DNA from: Fibrobacter sp.
GTDB lineage: Bacteria > Fibrobacterota > Fibrobacteria > Fibrobacterales > Fibrobacteraceae
Reading direction: 5' to 3'
Assembly (NCBI GenBank): GCA_024398815.1
Contig: JAKSIL010000009.1
Coordinates: 33,517 to 97,516, forward strand
Length of the DNA: 64,000 nt
Positions within the stretch are counted from its first letter, which is position 1; every line of letters starts with the position of its first letter. Under the pieces are notes generated by a model. That model did not search any database and was not told the DNA's origin. It was given only the letters and a program-made list of their open reading frames with translations. Shown one piece after another: positions 41,700 through 50,189 of this stretch. Position numbers and translations under genes: made by a program.

Positions 41700-42257
41700 T
41701 TAGCCGAAGTTCCAGTCCGGGTGCTCGGCCATTTCGTCCAACTGAATCCGGTGCAGCACCACGTGGCCCGCCGAGAGGCTCTGCTGCACGTCGATGAGGC
41801 GCTGGTTGTAGGATCCGCGGAACTTCACGTCCATGGACCTCTTCGCCATGATGAACGGGCCATCCACCAGCATGTCGGCAAACGAAAGCAGTTCCAGGAA
41901 ATCGGTATTTTCGTTCCAATGCTGCTGCAGGTATTCGTAAGTATAACCCGTAAAAATAACGAGGTTCATTCCGCGTTCCTTGATTTCGCGGGCAAGGGGC
42001 AAAAGAGCCGCCGCCTGGTCCATCGGATCGCCTCCGCTGAAGGTCACGCCATCCAGAAGCGGATTCTCGTCTATCATCTCGAGGATTTCTTCTATCTCGA
42101 TAAAATGCCCACCGTTGAAATCGTGAGTCTGGGGATTCTGGCAACCAGGACAGTTGTGATGGCAACCCTGCGTAAAGACGGTCAAACGGATTCCGGGACC
42201 ATCTACAAAGGATTCCGGTTCAATGCCGGCAATGCGTAAACGAGGATAATCAGACAT
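41700..42257 (-). CDS. nrdG: Anaerobic ribonucleotide reductase activating protein
   Basis: 185 aa from ATG 42257, which gives the family start (SDYPRLRIAGIEPESFVDGP). The radical SAM cysteines are in GCHHNCPGCQNP, with VTFSGGDPMDQAAAL as the SAM-binding GGDP. It reduces SAM to generate the glycyl radical in NrdD. A terminator lies between it and the upstream glycyl-radical peptide gene, so read-through or a separate promoter sets its level. The ribosome site is poor. Confidence 0.93.
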   Translation of the reverse strand: MSDYPRLRIAGIEPESFVDGPGIRLTVFTQGCHHNCPGCQNPQTHDFNGGHFIEIEEILEMIDENPLLDGVTFSGGDPMDQAAALLPLAREIKERGMNLVIFTGYTYEYLQQHWNENTDFLELLSFADMLVDGPFIMAKRSMDVKFRGSYNQRLIDVQQSLSAGHVVLHRIQLDEMAEHPDWNFG

Positions 42258-42270
42258 AATAAAGATTTTA

Positions 42271-42305
42271 GTCAAAAAGGAAGGCGGCACTTTGTCAGTG
42301 CCGCC
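42271..42305 (-). terminator. Rho-independent terminator before nrdG
   Basis: On the minus strand GGCGGCACT-GACAA-AGTGCCGCC is a perfect 9-base stem, followed by TTCCTTTTTGACT. It is 25 bases past the 48-aa gene stop and upstream of nrdG, so it is expected to attenuate the transcript before nrdG. Confidence 0.75.
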
Positions 42306-42329
42306 AATCAGCAAATTGAACGGCTGCGA

Positions 42330-42476
42330 TTACACACCGTGCTTCACGCGGTCATTCACTTCGGCGCGCTTCGCATTGTTGAAGCGGTCGACTGTGCCAA
42401 CAAGGTAACCGGTGATGCGGCGGATGCGTTCAAAACCGACACCTTCGCCATAGAGATTCTTTTCTTTTTCTGACAT
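42330..42476 (-). CDS. Detached glycyl-radical domain of NrdD, 48 aa
   Basis: Starts at ATG 42476 with a strong AAGGAG 7 bases before it. The protein contains RRITGYLVGT, DRFNNAKRAEVNDRVKHGV, which is the C-terminal end of class III reductases such as E. coli NrdD (CGYLGS...RRVKHL pattern). Gly23 is the probable radical residue. In most NrdD proteins this domain is fused to the body; here it is a separate gene, in the same frame as nrdD but behind two stops (TAA at 42515-42513 and a second TAA five codons later). The split seems designed, because the new gene has its own ribosome site. The partner is the 776-aa gene just upstream. Confidence 0.85.
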   Translation of the reverse strand: MSEKEKNLYGEGVGFERIRRITGYLVGTVDRFNNAKRAEVNDRVKHGV

Positions 42477-42512
42477 TGCAATTCTCCTTGGGTTTTATCC
42501 CTGTTTAAATGG

Positions 42513-44843
42513 TTAACGAATGCCCCTGAATGCGGGCATGCCCGGGAATTTTTTCCGGAGTTCGTCAATTTTTTCTACAGAAATGGAATGACCTTCGCTA
42601 CGTCCGCAACGCGGGCAGACATCGCCGATGACACCCACAAAGCCGCAGACCGGGTCACGGTCAACCGGGTGGTTGATGCTGCCGTAACCGATGCCCGACT
42701 TGGCCATATGATGCACAATCTTTTCGAATGCATCGAGGTTCTGCGTCGGGTCGCCATCGAGTTCAATGTAGCTGATATGGCCAGCATTGGTGAGGGCGTG
42801 GTAAGGAGCTTCGAGAGAAATCTTCTTGAAAGCGGAAATCTTGTAATAGACAGGAACGTGGAAGGAGTTCGTGTAGTAATCGCGGTCGGTAACGCCCGGA
42901 ATGATACCGAACTTCTTCTTGTCCATGCGAACAAAGCGTCCGGAGAGGCCTTCTGCCGGAGTTGCGAGAAGGCTGAAGTTGAGGCCGAGGCGCTTGGATT
43001 CGTTATCGCAGAATTCACGCATGTGGCCGATAATCTTGAGACCGAGTTCCTGGGAGGCTTCGGATTCGCCGTGGTGCTTGCCCGTGAGCATGACCAAGGT
43101 TTCGGCAAGGCCGATGAAGCCGATGGAAAGCGTACCGTGCTTGATGACTTCGCCAACAGTATCTTCCCAGCCGAGTTTGTCGGAATCAATCCACACGCCC
43201 TGCCCCATGAGGAACGGGAAGTTCTTCACCTTGCGCTTGCTCTGGACGGCAAAACGTTCCATGAGCTGGTCGCTCACCAGTTGCAGCATGCGGTCGAGTT
43301 CCTTGAAGAACAGGTCCACGGACTTCATCTTGATGGCGATACGCGGAAGGTTGATGGAAGTGAAACTCAGGTTGCCACGGCCGAAGCTGATTTCGCGGCT
43401 CGGGTCGTAGTTGTTGCCGATGACGCGTGTACGGCAGCCCATGTACGAAATTTCGGTTTCAGGATGACCCGGTTTGTAGTACTGCAGGTTGTACGGAGCG
43501 TCCTGGAAACTGAAGTTCGGGAACAGGCGCTTGGCGCTCACCTTGCAGGCGAGCTTGAACAAGTCGTAGTTCGGATCGCCCGGATTGAGGCTGATGCCTT
43601 CCTTCACGCGGAAAATCTGAATCGGGAAGATGGCCGTTTCGCCACCGCCGAGGCCCTCGTCGGTAGTGAGGAGCAAGTTGCGCATGACCATGCGGGCTTC
43701 CGGTTCGGTGCACATGCCGTAGTTGATGCTGGAGAACGGAGTCTGGGCACCGGCGCGGCTGTGCATGGAGTTCAAGTTGTGCACGAAGGCTTCCATGGCC
43801 TGGAAGGTGGCCTTGTCCGTTTCTTCGTAGGCCTGCTTTTCGGCAAACTTCTGGGCCTTCATAACCATTTCGGTATCAAAGGACTTGGAGAGTTCGCGGG
43901 CTTCGGCTTCCACGAACTTTTCGTTCGGGACGAGAGTAGCGACCATGCCCATTTCGTCCATTTCGGAATGAAGCTTCTTGACAATCGGGAGGATTTCCTC
44001 TTCTTCCTTACCGGTAAAGAGGATGAGAGCCTTCACCATGTTGGAAAGGTAGGCCTTGCGATAAGTGATTCGCACACCATTGGCCATGGCGTAATCGAAG
44101 TTCGGCACGGACTGACCGCCGTGCTGGTCGTTCTGGTTACTTTGTATGGCAATAGCGGCAAGGGCAGCGTAGCTGCGGATATCCTTGGGCTCGCGAAGAT
44201 GACCGTGACCGGTGTTGAAGCCATTTTTGAACAACTTAATCAAGTCGATCTGGCAGCAGGTCATGGTGAGGGAATAGAAGTCCAAGTCGTGGATATGGAT
44301 ATCGCCTTCGCTGTGGGCTCGGCTGTGTTCCGGCTTGAGCATCATCATTGTATAGAAGTGCTTGGCGGATTCGCTACCGTACTTGAGCATGGTACCCATG
44401 GCAGTGTCGCCATCGATATTCGCGTTTTCGCGCTTGAGGTCGGATTCCTTCGCGGAGCTGAAGGTGATGTCGCGGAGCGTATGCATAAGGCGAGTATTGA
44501 CTTCGCGGATGCGGGTACGTTCGGCACGGTAAAGAATGTAGCTCTTGGCGGTATCGGCATAGCCGCCTTCGGTAAGAGCCTTTTCAACGGCGTCCTGGAT
44601 TTCTTCGATGTCGGGCTTGTTCTTGCCTTCGGCTTCGAGGCGACCGACAGCATAGGCGGCGACTTTCAAAGCAGTGCTGCTGAGCACGTCATCGGTGCCC
44701 AAAAGGCTAAACTGGTCCTGGGCAGCCTTGATTTGTTCCTTGAGTTCTCCAGATGCGCGGAACGCCTTGACGATGGCGTCGGAAATCTTCTCAATGTTGA
44801 ACGGCATCTCGCGGCCGTCGCGCTTTTTGACTGTAAAGATCAT
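42513..44843 (-). CDS. nrdD: Anaerobic ribonucleoside-triphosphate reductase, large subunit without glycyl-radical domain
   Basis: 776 aa. Residues 3-90 are an ATP-cone (FTVKKRDGREMPFNIEKISD), followed by the barrel with EGDIHIHDLDFYSLTMTCCQ, GGQSVPNFDYAMANGVR and NLNSMHSRAGAQTPFSSINY. The C-terminus has the zinc region with C733, C743 and C746 (DPVCG, CPRCG), but the position that should hold the first Cys of the CXXC pair is Asp730. The protein then ends at FRGIR with no glycyl-radical motif. That motif is supplied by the 48-aa gene 36 bases downstream. It reduces ribonucleotides to deoxyribonucleotides without oxygen, activated by NrdG. Confidence 0.92.
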   Translation of the reverse strand: MIFTVKKRDGREMPFNIEKISDAIVKAFRASGELKEQIKAAQDQFSLLGTDDVLSSTALKVAAYAVGRLEAEGKNKPDIEEIQDAVEKALTEGGYADTAKSYILYRAERTRIREVNTRLMHTLRDITFSSAKESDLKRENANIDGDTAMGTMLKYGSESAKHFYTMMMLKPEHSRAHSEGDIHIHDLDFYSLTMTCCQIDLIKLFKNGFNTGHGHLREPKDIRSYAALAAIAIQSNQNDQHGGQSVPNFDYAMANGVRITYRKAYLSNMVKALILFTGKEEEEILPIVKKLHSEMDEMGMVATLVPNEKFVEAEARELSKSFDTEMVMKAQKFAEKQAYEETDKATFQAMEAFVHNLNSMHSRAGAQTPFSSINYGMCTEPEARMVMRNLLLTTDEGLGGGETAIFPIQIFRVKEGISLNPGDPNYDLFKLACKVSAKRLFPNFSFQDAPYNLQYYKPGHPETEISYMGCRTRVIGNNYDPSREISFGRGNLSFTSINLPRIAIKMKSVDLFFKELDRMLQLVSDQLMERFAVQSKRKVKNFPFLMGQGVWIDSDKLGWEDTVGEVIKHGTLSIGFIGLAETLVMLTGKHHGESEASQELGLKIIGHMREFCDNESKRLGLNFSLLATPAEGLSGRFVRMDKKKFGIIPGVTDRDYYTNSFHVPVYYKISAFKKISLEAPYHALTNAGHISYIELDGDPTQNLDAFEKIVHHMAKSGIGYGSINHPVDRDPVCGFVGVIGDVCPRCGRSEGHSISVEKIDELRKKFPGMPAFRGIR

Positions 44844-44908
44844 CTATTCCAATCCTCGTATCTCCTAACTAGGCTTTAGTCAAAGAGATAACGTCATATT
44901 TCATATTT

Positions 44909-44924
44909 CCACTATATCTTGTGC
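44909..44924. promoter_or_regulatory. NrdR-box-like site 1
   Basis: On the minus strand GCACAAGATATAGTGG fits the NrdR-box consensus (ACACWATATWTWGTGT-like) at most conserved positions. It lies 66 bases before nrdD. The second box follows at 44942, 33 bases upstream (three turns), the arrangement used by the NrdR repressor. Confidence 0.55.
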
Positions 44925-44941
44925 TAAGCTCCTGGTCTCAT

Positions 44942-44957
44942 ACACAAGATGTAGCAC
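44942..44957. promoter_or_regulatory. NrdR-box-like site 2
   Basis: ACACAAGATGTAGCAC is the second of two similar palindromes upstream of nrdD, 17 bases from the first. Paired boxes with this spacing support NrdR control of the anaerobic reductase operon. nrdR itself is outside the window. Confidence 0.5.
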
Positions 44958-45071
44958 ATAAGATAATAAAAAGTTTTTAGGAAAGGAACATTTTTTTTGA
45001 AATTTTTCAGGTAATTTTTCGCAACAAGCAAAAAACTTATCAACACCCCATCCACAAAAATTGAAATCGCA

Positions 45072-45089
45072 CCGGACCCTGTGGTCCGG
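45072..45089. terminator. Strong hairpin, possible terminator of the SIMPL gene
   Basis: CCGGACC-CTGT-GGTCCGG is a perfect 7-base stem, 128 bases past the SIMPL stop. There is only a loose T-rich tail. Between this and 45148 no gene was seen; TTATCAACA (45038-45046) is one base off a DnaA box, as is sometimes found near nrd promoters, and is a weak observation. Confidence 0.4.
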
Positions 45090-45147
45090 ATTTCGTTTAA
45101 TCCCATAAAGAGCAAGGGATTAGCGACGATTCAAGATATCAACAGCA

Positions 45148-45169
45148 AAATGTGATTTTCCTCACATTT
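45148..45169. promoter_or_regulatory. Perfect CRP-type palindrome
   Basis: AAATGTGA-TTTTCC-TCACATTT is fully symmetric in its arms and has the exact TGTGA-N6-TCACA core. It lies 305 bases upstream of nrdD and 48 bases past the SIMPL stop. If the native CRP/FNR-family regulator uses this motif, it may control the nrd operon from a distance or the antisense region. A local cyclase gene fits but is not proof. Confidence 0.5.
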
Positions 45170-45216
45170 GCCATTTGCAAAAAAAATATTTCGTTTTAGC
45201 GTATTTTCAGCGACTT

Positions 45217-46656
45217 TTACCTGATTTCAGCAGAGACATCGAGATAAACAGAAATCGCGACGGAGTCGGCTATATTCATGCCCGATTCGGCAGGGGAATT
45301 CATTATATCGTACGCAATGGCGGACTTCCCCATGGTCCGTCTCAAGCCGCCTTTATTGAAACCTCCACTACCGCCAAGCAAAGTGCGTCCAAACTCATAT
45401 TCGGGCGTATTGGTAACGGAAATGACCTTGCCCAGCGTGCCACCAAAGCCCTCGGCAATAGCCTTTGCACGGGCCATCGCCTTTTTGCCTGCGATATTCG
45501 TGACCTGAACCCTGAGGGAATCCTCGTTTTTCAAGACCGGGGCCGCACCGAGCACATTTGCATTCTCCATGCCAACAATGGCTTCCTGGAAAGCGGCAGC
45601 TGCATCCTTAGACGTAAAATTCACCGAAATGTTCTGGGACACCCTGTAAGGATTTTTCGCTCCGTCGCGGGAAATTTCCCAATCGGTCTTTTTGCGCTGA
45701 TTCACGGATTCCGCATTGAATTCCGACTCGGCAACGCCAAGATCCCTTGCAATTTGCGCGATATCGACACGTTTTTGCCCAATCTGTTTAAAAAGGGTTT
45801 CCTTGTCGGCACCCTCGAAGCTAAGGCTCAGACTTATGACAAACTTGTCCGCAAGGAACTTCTTGTTTTCGCTTTGGGTTACGCGAACGAACGGTCGGCC
45901 TCCATTTTCCGCATTCTCCAAGGAAAGGGTCGCCGAAATAGACGCCTGAACCTCCACGGAATCCGACGAACTCATTTCTTCCACGTCCGAGGATCCTTCT
46001 ACAGAAAGAACTTTACCGACTTCCGAGCCGACGCTATGCGCATATTCGTTGGCAAGGGCAGAAGCCTTTTTGCAAGCATTCTGAATCACGAGCACCTCGA
46101 GGGAATCCGCATCCTTCAGACGAGCGCGCGTCCGTACATTATCTATGAAGGAAAAACCAGCCAGGTCGAGTTCCAGGGAATCGGCAGACGACTTACCGTG
46201 AAATACGACCATCGCCTCTTGCGCCGCCTCGTAGCCCATGTATTTTCTCTTGCTTTCTACGTACGACCACTTTTTTTGCAAAGTACTGCTGAGGAACTCA
46301 TATTCCTTTTCATCAACGGAATGCGATTTCAGCAAAGCGAGAACCTTGTCGCGACTCTCGTTCAAACGCCTGTAAGCAACATCCTTGTTGTTGTTCCTCT
46401 GGACAATCCTGAACGTCGTCACATATTCATTGGCGAAGAAATTTTTCTGGTCGAAGCTCGAGACCGACACTCCGCCAAGAGCACCGATTTTTTCTGCAAG
46501 CGTACCGGAGACCTCCTCGGAAGCGGCAACCGTTGATTTTGTAGAAGAATTGGCCGACAACTTAAGCGCTTCGGACTTTTGCGAATTGTTCAGCAGAAGT
46601 CCGATGCAGACTATGGTCAAGCCTGCAATGATAGCCACAGAAACTCTGTTCAACAT
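45217..46656 (-). CDS. SIMPL-domain protein with two repeats
   Basis: 479 aa with an N-terminal membrane anchor or uncleaved signal (VSVAIIAGLTIVCIGLLL). Two SIMPL (DUF541) domains are visible: residues about 55-250 and 255-475, each with a strand such as FVISLSLSFEGADKE and a helix like AGKKAMARAKAIAEGFGG. Most family members have one such domain and lie in the periplasm or envelope, where their role is unclear. The gene is alone; a 218-base gap (46657-46874) with a strong hairpin separates it from the symporter. Confidence 0.75.
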   Translation of the reverse strand: MLNRVSVAIIAGLTIVCIGLLLNNSQKSEALKLSANSSTKSTVAASEEVSGTLAEKIGALGGVSVSSFDQKNFFANEYVTTFRIVQRNNNKDVAYRRLNESRDKVLALLKSHSVDEKEYEFLSSTLQKKWSYVESKRKYMGYEAAQEAMVVFHGKSSADSLELDLAGFSFIDNVRTRARLKDADSLEVLVIQNACKKASALANEYAHSVGSEVGKVLSVEGSSDVEEMSSSDSVEVQASISATLSLENAENGGRPFVRVTQSENKKFLADKFVISLSLSFEGADKETLFKQIGQKRVDIAQIARDLGVAESEFNAESVNQRKKTDWEISRDGAKNPYRVSQNISVNFTSKDAAAAFQEAIVGMENANVLGAAPVLKNEDSLRVQVTNIAGKKAMARAKAIAEGFGGTLGKVISVTNTPEYEFGRTLLGGSGGFNKGGLRRTMGKSAIAYDIMNSPAESGMNIADSVAISVYLDVSAEIR

Positions 46657-46815
46657 ATTTGCCTCCCTTTAGCAAAAAAAAACATCCATTTAGAACTAAT
46701 GTACATAAAACGGGAATGCCTACGCCAAGGATATGGGGGAAAATAATTTTTACAGAAGAAGCGGTACGCAAAGGCGGATTCAAGCGGTCGCAACATGGTG
46801 ATTTTTAGGCAAAGA

Positions 46816-46852
46816 GGGTACTAAACGAGGGGCGAAGGCACGTTTAGTACCC
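46816..46852. terminator. 12-base perfect hairpin
   Basis: GGGTACTAAACG pairs fully with CGTTTAGTACCC around a 13-base loop. It is 23 bases past the symporter stop (minus strand), with no T-run, so a terminator without U-tail or an operator are both possible. Confidence 0.45.
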
Positions 46853-46874
46853 GTTTTCACTCAAAAAGCGCATT

Positions 46875-48335
46875 TTAGAAAATTCGACGCACCACTTTCA
46901 GCAGCACGGCGACTAATATCGTCGTGGTCATGCTGATGAAGGGCATCCAAGGCCAGCTGAAAATACCGCCGAGGACTGCCGGGACTCCAAAAACGGGAAT
47001 TCCTTGAATGAGCACAAGACTCGCCATGCCGCAAAGGACAGCCACAATGACTTGCCAGCTGCAAAGATTCTTAACAAAGAAGGCCAAGAGGAACATGCCA
47101 AGGAGCGGGCCCGTGAAAAGGCCTGTGAAGAAGAGCGCATTCTTGAGAAGGCTACCCTGCTGCGTTGCAGCGAACAGGGCAAAGAAAACTCCGAGAACGC
47201 CCCAGACCACCGTCCAGATTTTTGCACGCTTGAGGCCGCCGAGCCCTTCTGTTTCGCCCCAGCCGAGGAAATCGTGCTCGGAGGTGTTCGAAAGACTGTT
47301 GATGGCCCCCGAAAGGCTGCTCATGGCCGCAGCACAAATGGCAGCGACAATAAGGCCCGTCACACCAATCGGAAGACCATTTACAATAAAGTAAGGGAAA
47401 ACGTCATTTTGGCCGATATTTTCGGGCAAGGCGGCAACATGGCTTATCTTGTAGTAAACAAAGAGAGCGGCACCCACCCAGTAGAACAAAATGGAGACAA
47501 AGCAGCCAAGCACCATCGAAAGGATGCTCGAACGGTTCGCCGCCTTCACATCCTTGCAGCTCAAATAACGTTGTACAAACTGCTGGTCGCAACCACGAAT
47601 GGCGATTTCAAGGATGGCATAGGCAAAGCCTGCAGACACAAGCGTACGGGCGTCGGAAATATCGAGGGACGGATTCCACCAGCGAGTCTTGCCAGCCTCG
47701 CTCGCAAGTGCAGCCATTTCGCCGAAACCGCCGACCGCATTTGCAATGAGTATCAGTACCAGTACGCCACCACCGAAGAACACACAGAACTGCATCACGT
47801 CCGTCCAGATGACCGCCTTGATGCCGCCGAACCAGGTGTAGAAAATGGCAACCGCTGCAGAAACGATGATAGCGAGTTTCAAATCGATATGCAAAATCTG
47901 CGCAAGCACCAAAGACGGAGCGTAAAGCAGAATGCCCGTGCGCAAAAGCAAATGCAGGCAGTAGAAGATGGCAGCCAGGCGACGCACCGCCTTCGAACCG
48001 AAGCGCACTTCAAAAAGTTCGTAAGCACTGTTGATGCCCGCCGTCCGGAACCTCGGGATGAAGACGAAGCCCACCACGACAATGCTTAATAGCGCCCCGA
48101 TTTGGAACATCAAAAAAGTCATGTCGTCGCCAAAGACATCGGCTGGTGCACCAAGGAACGTCGTCGCACTCACAGATGTCGCAATAAGGCTAATGCCCAC
48201 GGCGACCCAAGGCATGGCGCCACCGCCAAACATGTATTCCTTGAGGTTCTTGTTGCCGCGAGAAACCCACAGGCCAATCAAAAGCGAAACCAAGAGGTAG
48301 GCTACAAGGACAATCCAATCGACAAGTGTGAACAT
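46875..48335 (-). CDS. Sodium:solute symporter (SSS family)
   Basis: 486 aa with about 13 membrane helices. Family motifs include GGGAMPWVAVGISLIATSVS (39-58; SATTFLG contributes to the sodium site), RFGSKAVRRLA and WFGGIKAVIWTDVMQ. It imports a small organic solute with Na+ at the inner membrane; the substrate cannot be told. The start is 8 bases past the GGDEF gene stop and it is the last gene of the lptF-lptG-GGDEF run. Confidence 0.9.
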   Translation of the reverse strand: MFTLVDWIVLVAYLLVSLLIGLWVSRGNKNLKEYMFGGGAMPWVAVGISLIATSVSATTFLGAPADVFGDDMTFLMFQIGALLSIVVVGFVFIPRFRTAGINSAYELFEVRFGSKAVRRLAAIFYCLHLLLRTGILLYAPSLVLAQILHIDLKLAIIVSAAVAIFYTWFGGIKAVIWTDVMQFCVFFGGGVLVLILIANAVGGFGEMAALASEAGKTRWWNPSLDISDARTLVSAGFAYAILEIAIRGCDQQFVQRYLSCKDVKAANRSSILSMVLGCFVSILFYWVGAALFVYYKISHVAALPENIGQNDVFPYFIVNGLPIGVTGLIVAAICAAAMSSLSGAINSLSNTSEHDFLGWGETEGLGGLKRAKIWTVVWGVLGVFFALFAATQQGSLLKNALFFTGLFTGPLLGMFLLAFFVKNLCSWQVIVAVLCGMASLVLIQGIPVFGVPAVLGGIFSWPWMPFISMTTTILVAVLLKVVRRIF

Positions 48336-48343
48336 TTTTTTGT

Positions 48344-50182
48344 CTACTTTTCCGGTTCCGGAATTTCAGCGGGAATTTCGGTATACTGGATGACCTGGTT
48401 GCGTCCGCCTTCCTTCGCCTTGTAAAGAGCTTGGTCGGCGTTGTTCACGGCCTTCTTCATGTCGAGGGTTCCCGGCTTTACAAGATAGGCACCGATACTC
48501 ACGGTAACGCGCAAGGGATCGGTCTGGTGCACGTCGAAAACAAGTTTACCCACGGCCTTGCGAATACGTTCAGCAGTCTCAATCATGCCTTCGGGCGTAG
48601 TGTCAATGAGGCCCACGACAAATTCTTCGCCGCCATAGCGAGCCACCACGTCGATTTCCTTGCGAATTTCCCCGCTTATGGCACCGGCGATGCCCTTAAT
48701 GACCACGTCGCCAATCGGGTGACCGTAGGTATCGTTCACATTCTTGAAGTGGTCGATGTCCATCATCAGGACGCCGATATTGTAGCCCTGGCGGTCGGCG
48801 CGTATTTTCTCGGTACGAAGATTTTCGTGCAAAGTACGATGGTTGATGAGCCCGGTCAAGCCGTCACGAGTAGCAAGGTCCTTGCCCTTTTCGAACTGGA
48901 TGGCCCTTGCATAGGCAAATCCGGCAACGCTCGCGAAGGCCTTGAGAAGTTCCATTTCGTGTTCCATGTAGCGGCCAGACTGGAAGCTCTCGAGACAGAT
49001 GGCCAGTTCGGCCTGCTCCGCCTTGGAATCGGTGGATATGGGCATTACGAACAGCTGACGCACGTCCATGTTGCGTTTTTCCTGGCCACCGATACGCGGA
49101 ATGTACTGGCTCACGTTCGAACTGAACACACGTTCCACAGGGCGGTTGTGGAACAAAGCCATGATGGCAAGTCCCTTGTCGGAAAGTGTAAAGCGCTTGT
49201 TCGCGAACTGTTCAGAATCCACACCGTCGCAGCAAACGACGCTACCTTCGCGCTCCTTGTGCAGGTTCAAGTCGTCCTGCTTGTCGAGAGCCAGAAGCAT
49301 CATGCGGTCAAAGGGAATGTTCGCCTTCACATATTCGAATATCTGGCGATAAATATCCTTGACGGTCATGGTCTGGAAGAACTTGTGCTGGTAGTTGTAA
49401 AGCACGCTGAACTGCTGCTGGGCGATGTAATTTTGCGCCGATGCGAAGCTCTTGTAGCAAAGGGTGTACATGCCGCTTGCAATAAACGTAAGCGCCTGGG
49501 CGGTCGTCTGCGAGAACGCATTCGGGAACATGGAGTCGACTACAAGGGCGCCAATGCGGTTTTTATCGCGGTCCAGCAAGGGGACGGCAACCAAGGACTT
49601 TATCATGGGGTTGTCAATGTAGTAGAGCAGAGTTTTTCCGCCCATAAGGTCGCCTTCCAAAAGACGGTTCACTTCGGGACGCAAAAGCTGGCTCACCAAG
49701 CCGGAATTTTCGGTAATGCGCACGTCTGTCGCCACCTGGGCGTTCGGATCGCTCGCATAGGCGCGAATCCCCCATTCCTTGTAGTTGCGAAGAGGCGAAA
49801 ATACGATGAGCGTGTTGGCGTTTGGAATAATGCGTTTAAGACCTTGCAGATAATCGCCCAAGGCCTTGTTTACATCGGCATTCGCTCTCGCCCAAACCTG
49901 ATTCACGCGCAAGGCCGAGCTAGGTTCGTTGTACTCCGTCGGTTCCGGCTTTATGCCATTGCGAAGGTCAGGAGCCACAGCCGGAGAAATCCCCGTAGCG
50001 CGCATAGCCTTGGTGATGACGGGAATCGAGGCGGTCTTGCCACCGGGAACCCGAGGAAGGTTCATATACCCAAGAGCCGCAGCAACACCGGCAACGGGAA
50101 TCAAGAATAAGTGCCACCCGCCCTGGAACGCAAGGCCCAGCAGCAATCCGGCAACAATAAACAAAATATTCGATACCAGCAT
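48344..50182 (-). CDS. Membrane GAF-GGDEF diguanylate cyclase
   Basis: 612 aa from ATG 50182, with AGGA 6 bases before it; the longer frame from 50263 is not favoured. Two membrane helices cover residues 1-45. One or two GAF-like sensor regions follow (about 140-260 and 290-440: RVERVFSSNVSQYIPR, VMPISTD). The GGDEF domain is in about 455-600, with RYGGEEFVVGL as the active-site loop, so it is likely catalytic. The inhibitory I-site Arg (RxxD) is replaced by Lys (KEID). It makes c-di-GMP, and its placement behind two LPS-transport genes hints at envelope control. Confidence 0.88.
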   Translation of the reverse strand: MLVSNILFIVAGLLLGLAFQGGWHLFLIPVAGVAAALGYMNLPRVPGGKTASIPVITKAMRATGISPAVAPDLRNGIKPEPTEYNEPSSALRVNQVWARANADVNKALGDYLQGLKRIIPNANTLIVFSPLRNYKEWGIRAYASDPNAQVATDVRITENSGLVSQLLRPEVNRLLEGDLMGGKTLLYYIDNPMIKSLVAVPLLDRDKNRIGALVVDSMFPNAFSQTTAQALTFIASGMYTLCYKSFASAQNYIAQQQFSVLYNYQHKFFQTMTVKDIYRQIFEYVKANIPFDRMMLLALDKQDDLNLHKEREGSVVCCDGVDSEQFANKRFTLSDKGLAIMALFHNRPVERVFSSNVSQYIPRIGGQEKRNMDVRQLFVMPISTDSKAEQAELAICLESFQSGRYMEHEMELLKAFASVAGFAYARAIQFEKGKDLATRDGLTGLINHRTLHENLRTEKIRADRQGYNIGVLMMDIDHFKNVNDTYGHPIGDVVIKGIAGAISGEIRKEIDVVARYGGEEFVVGLIDTTPEGMIETAERIRKAVGKLVFDVHQTDPLRVTVSIGAYLVKPGTLDMKKAVNNADQALYKAKEGGRNQVIQYTEIPAEIPEPEK

Positions 50183-50189
50183 CGTTTTC

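Noticed and set aside
42588..44879. A long plus-strand frame opposite nrdD (763 codons)
   Set aside because: It is a shadow of nrdD on the opposite strand, with no ribosome site and no family-like motif.
48431..50110. A 559-codon plus-strand frame opposite the GGDEF gene
   Set aside because: Antisense shadow without a start signal or known motif.
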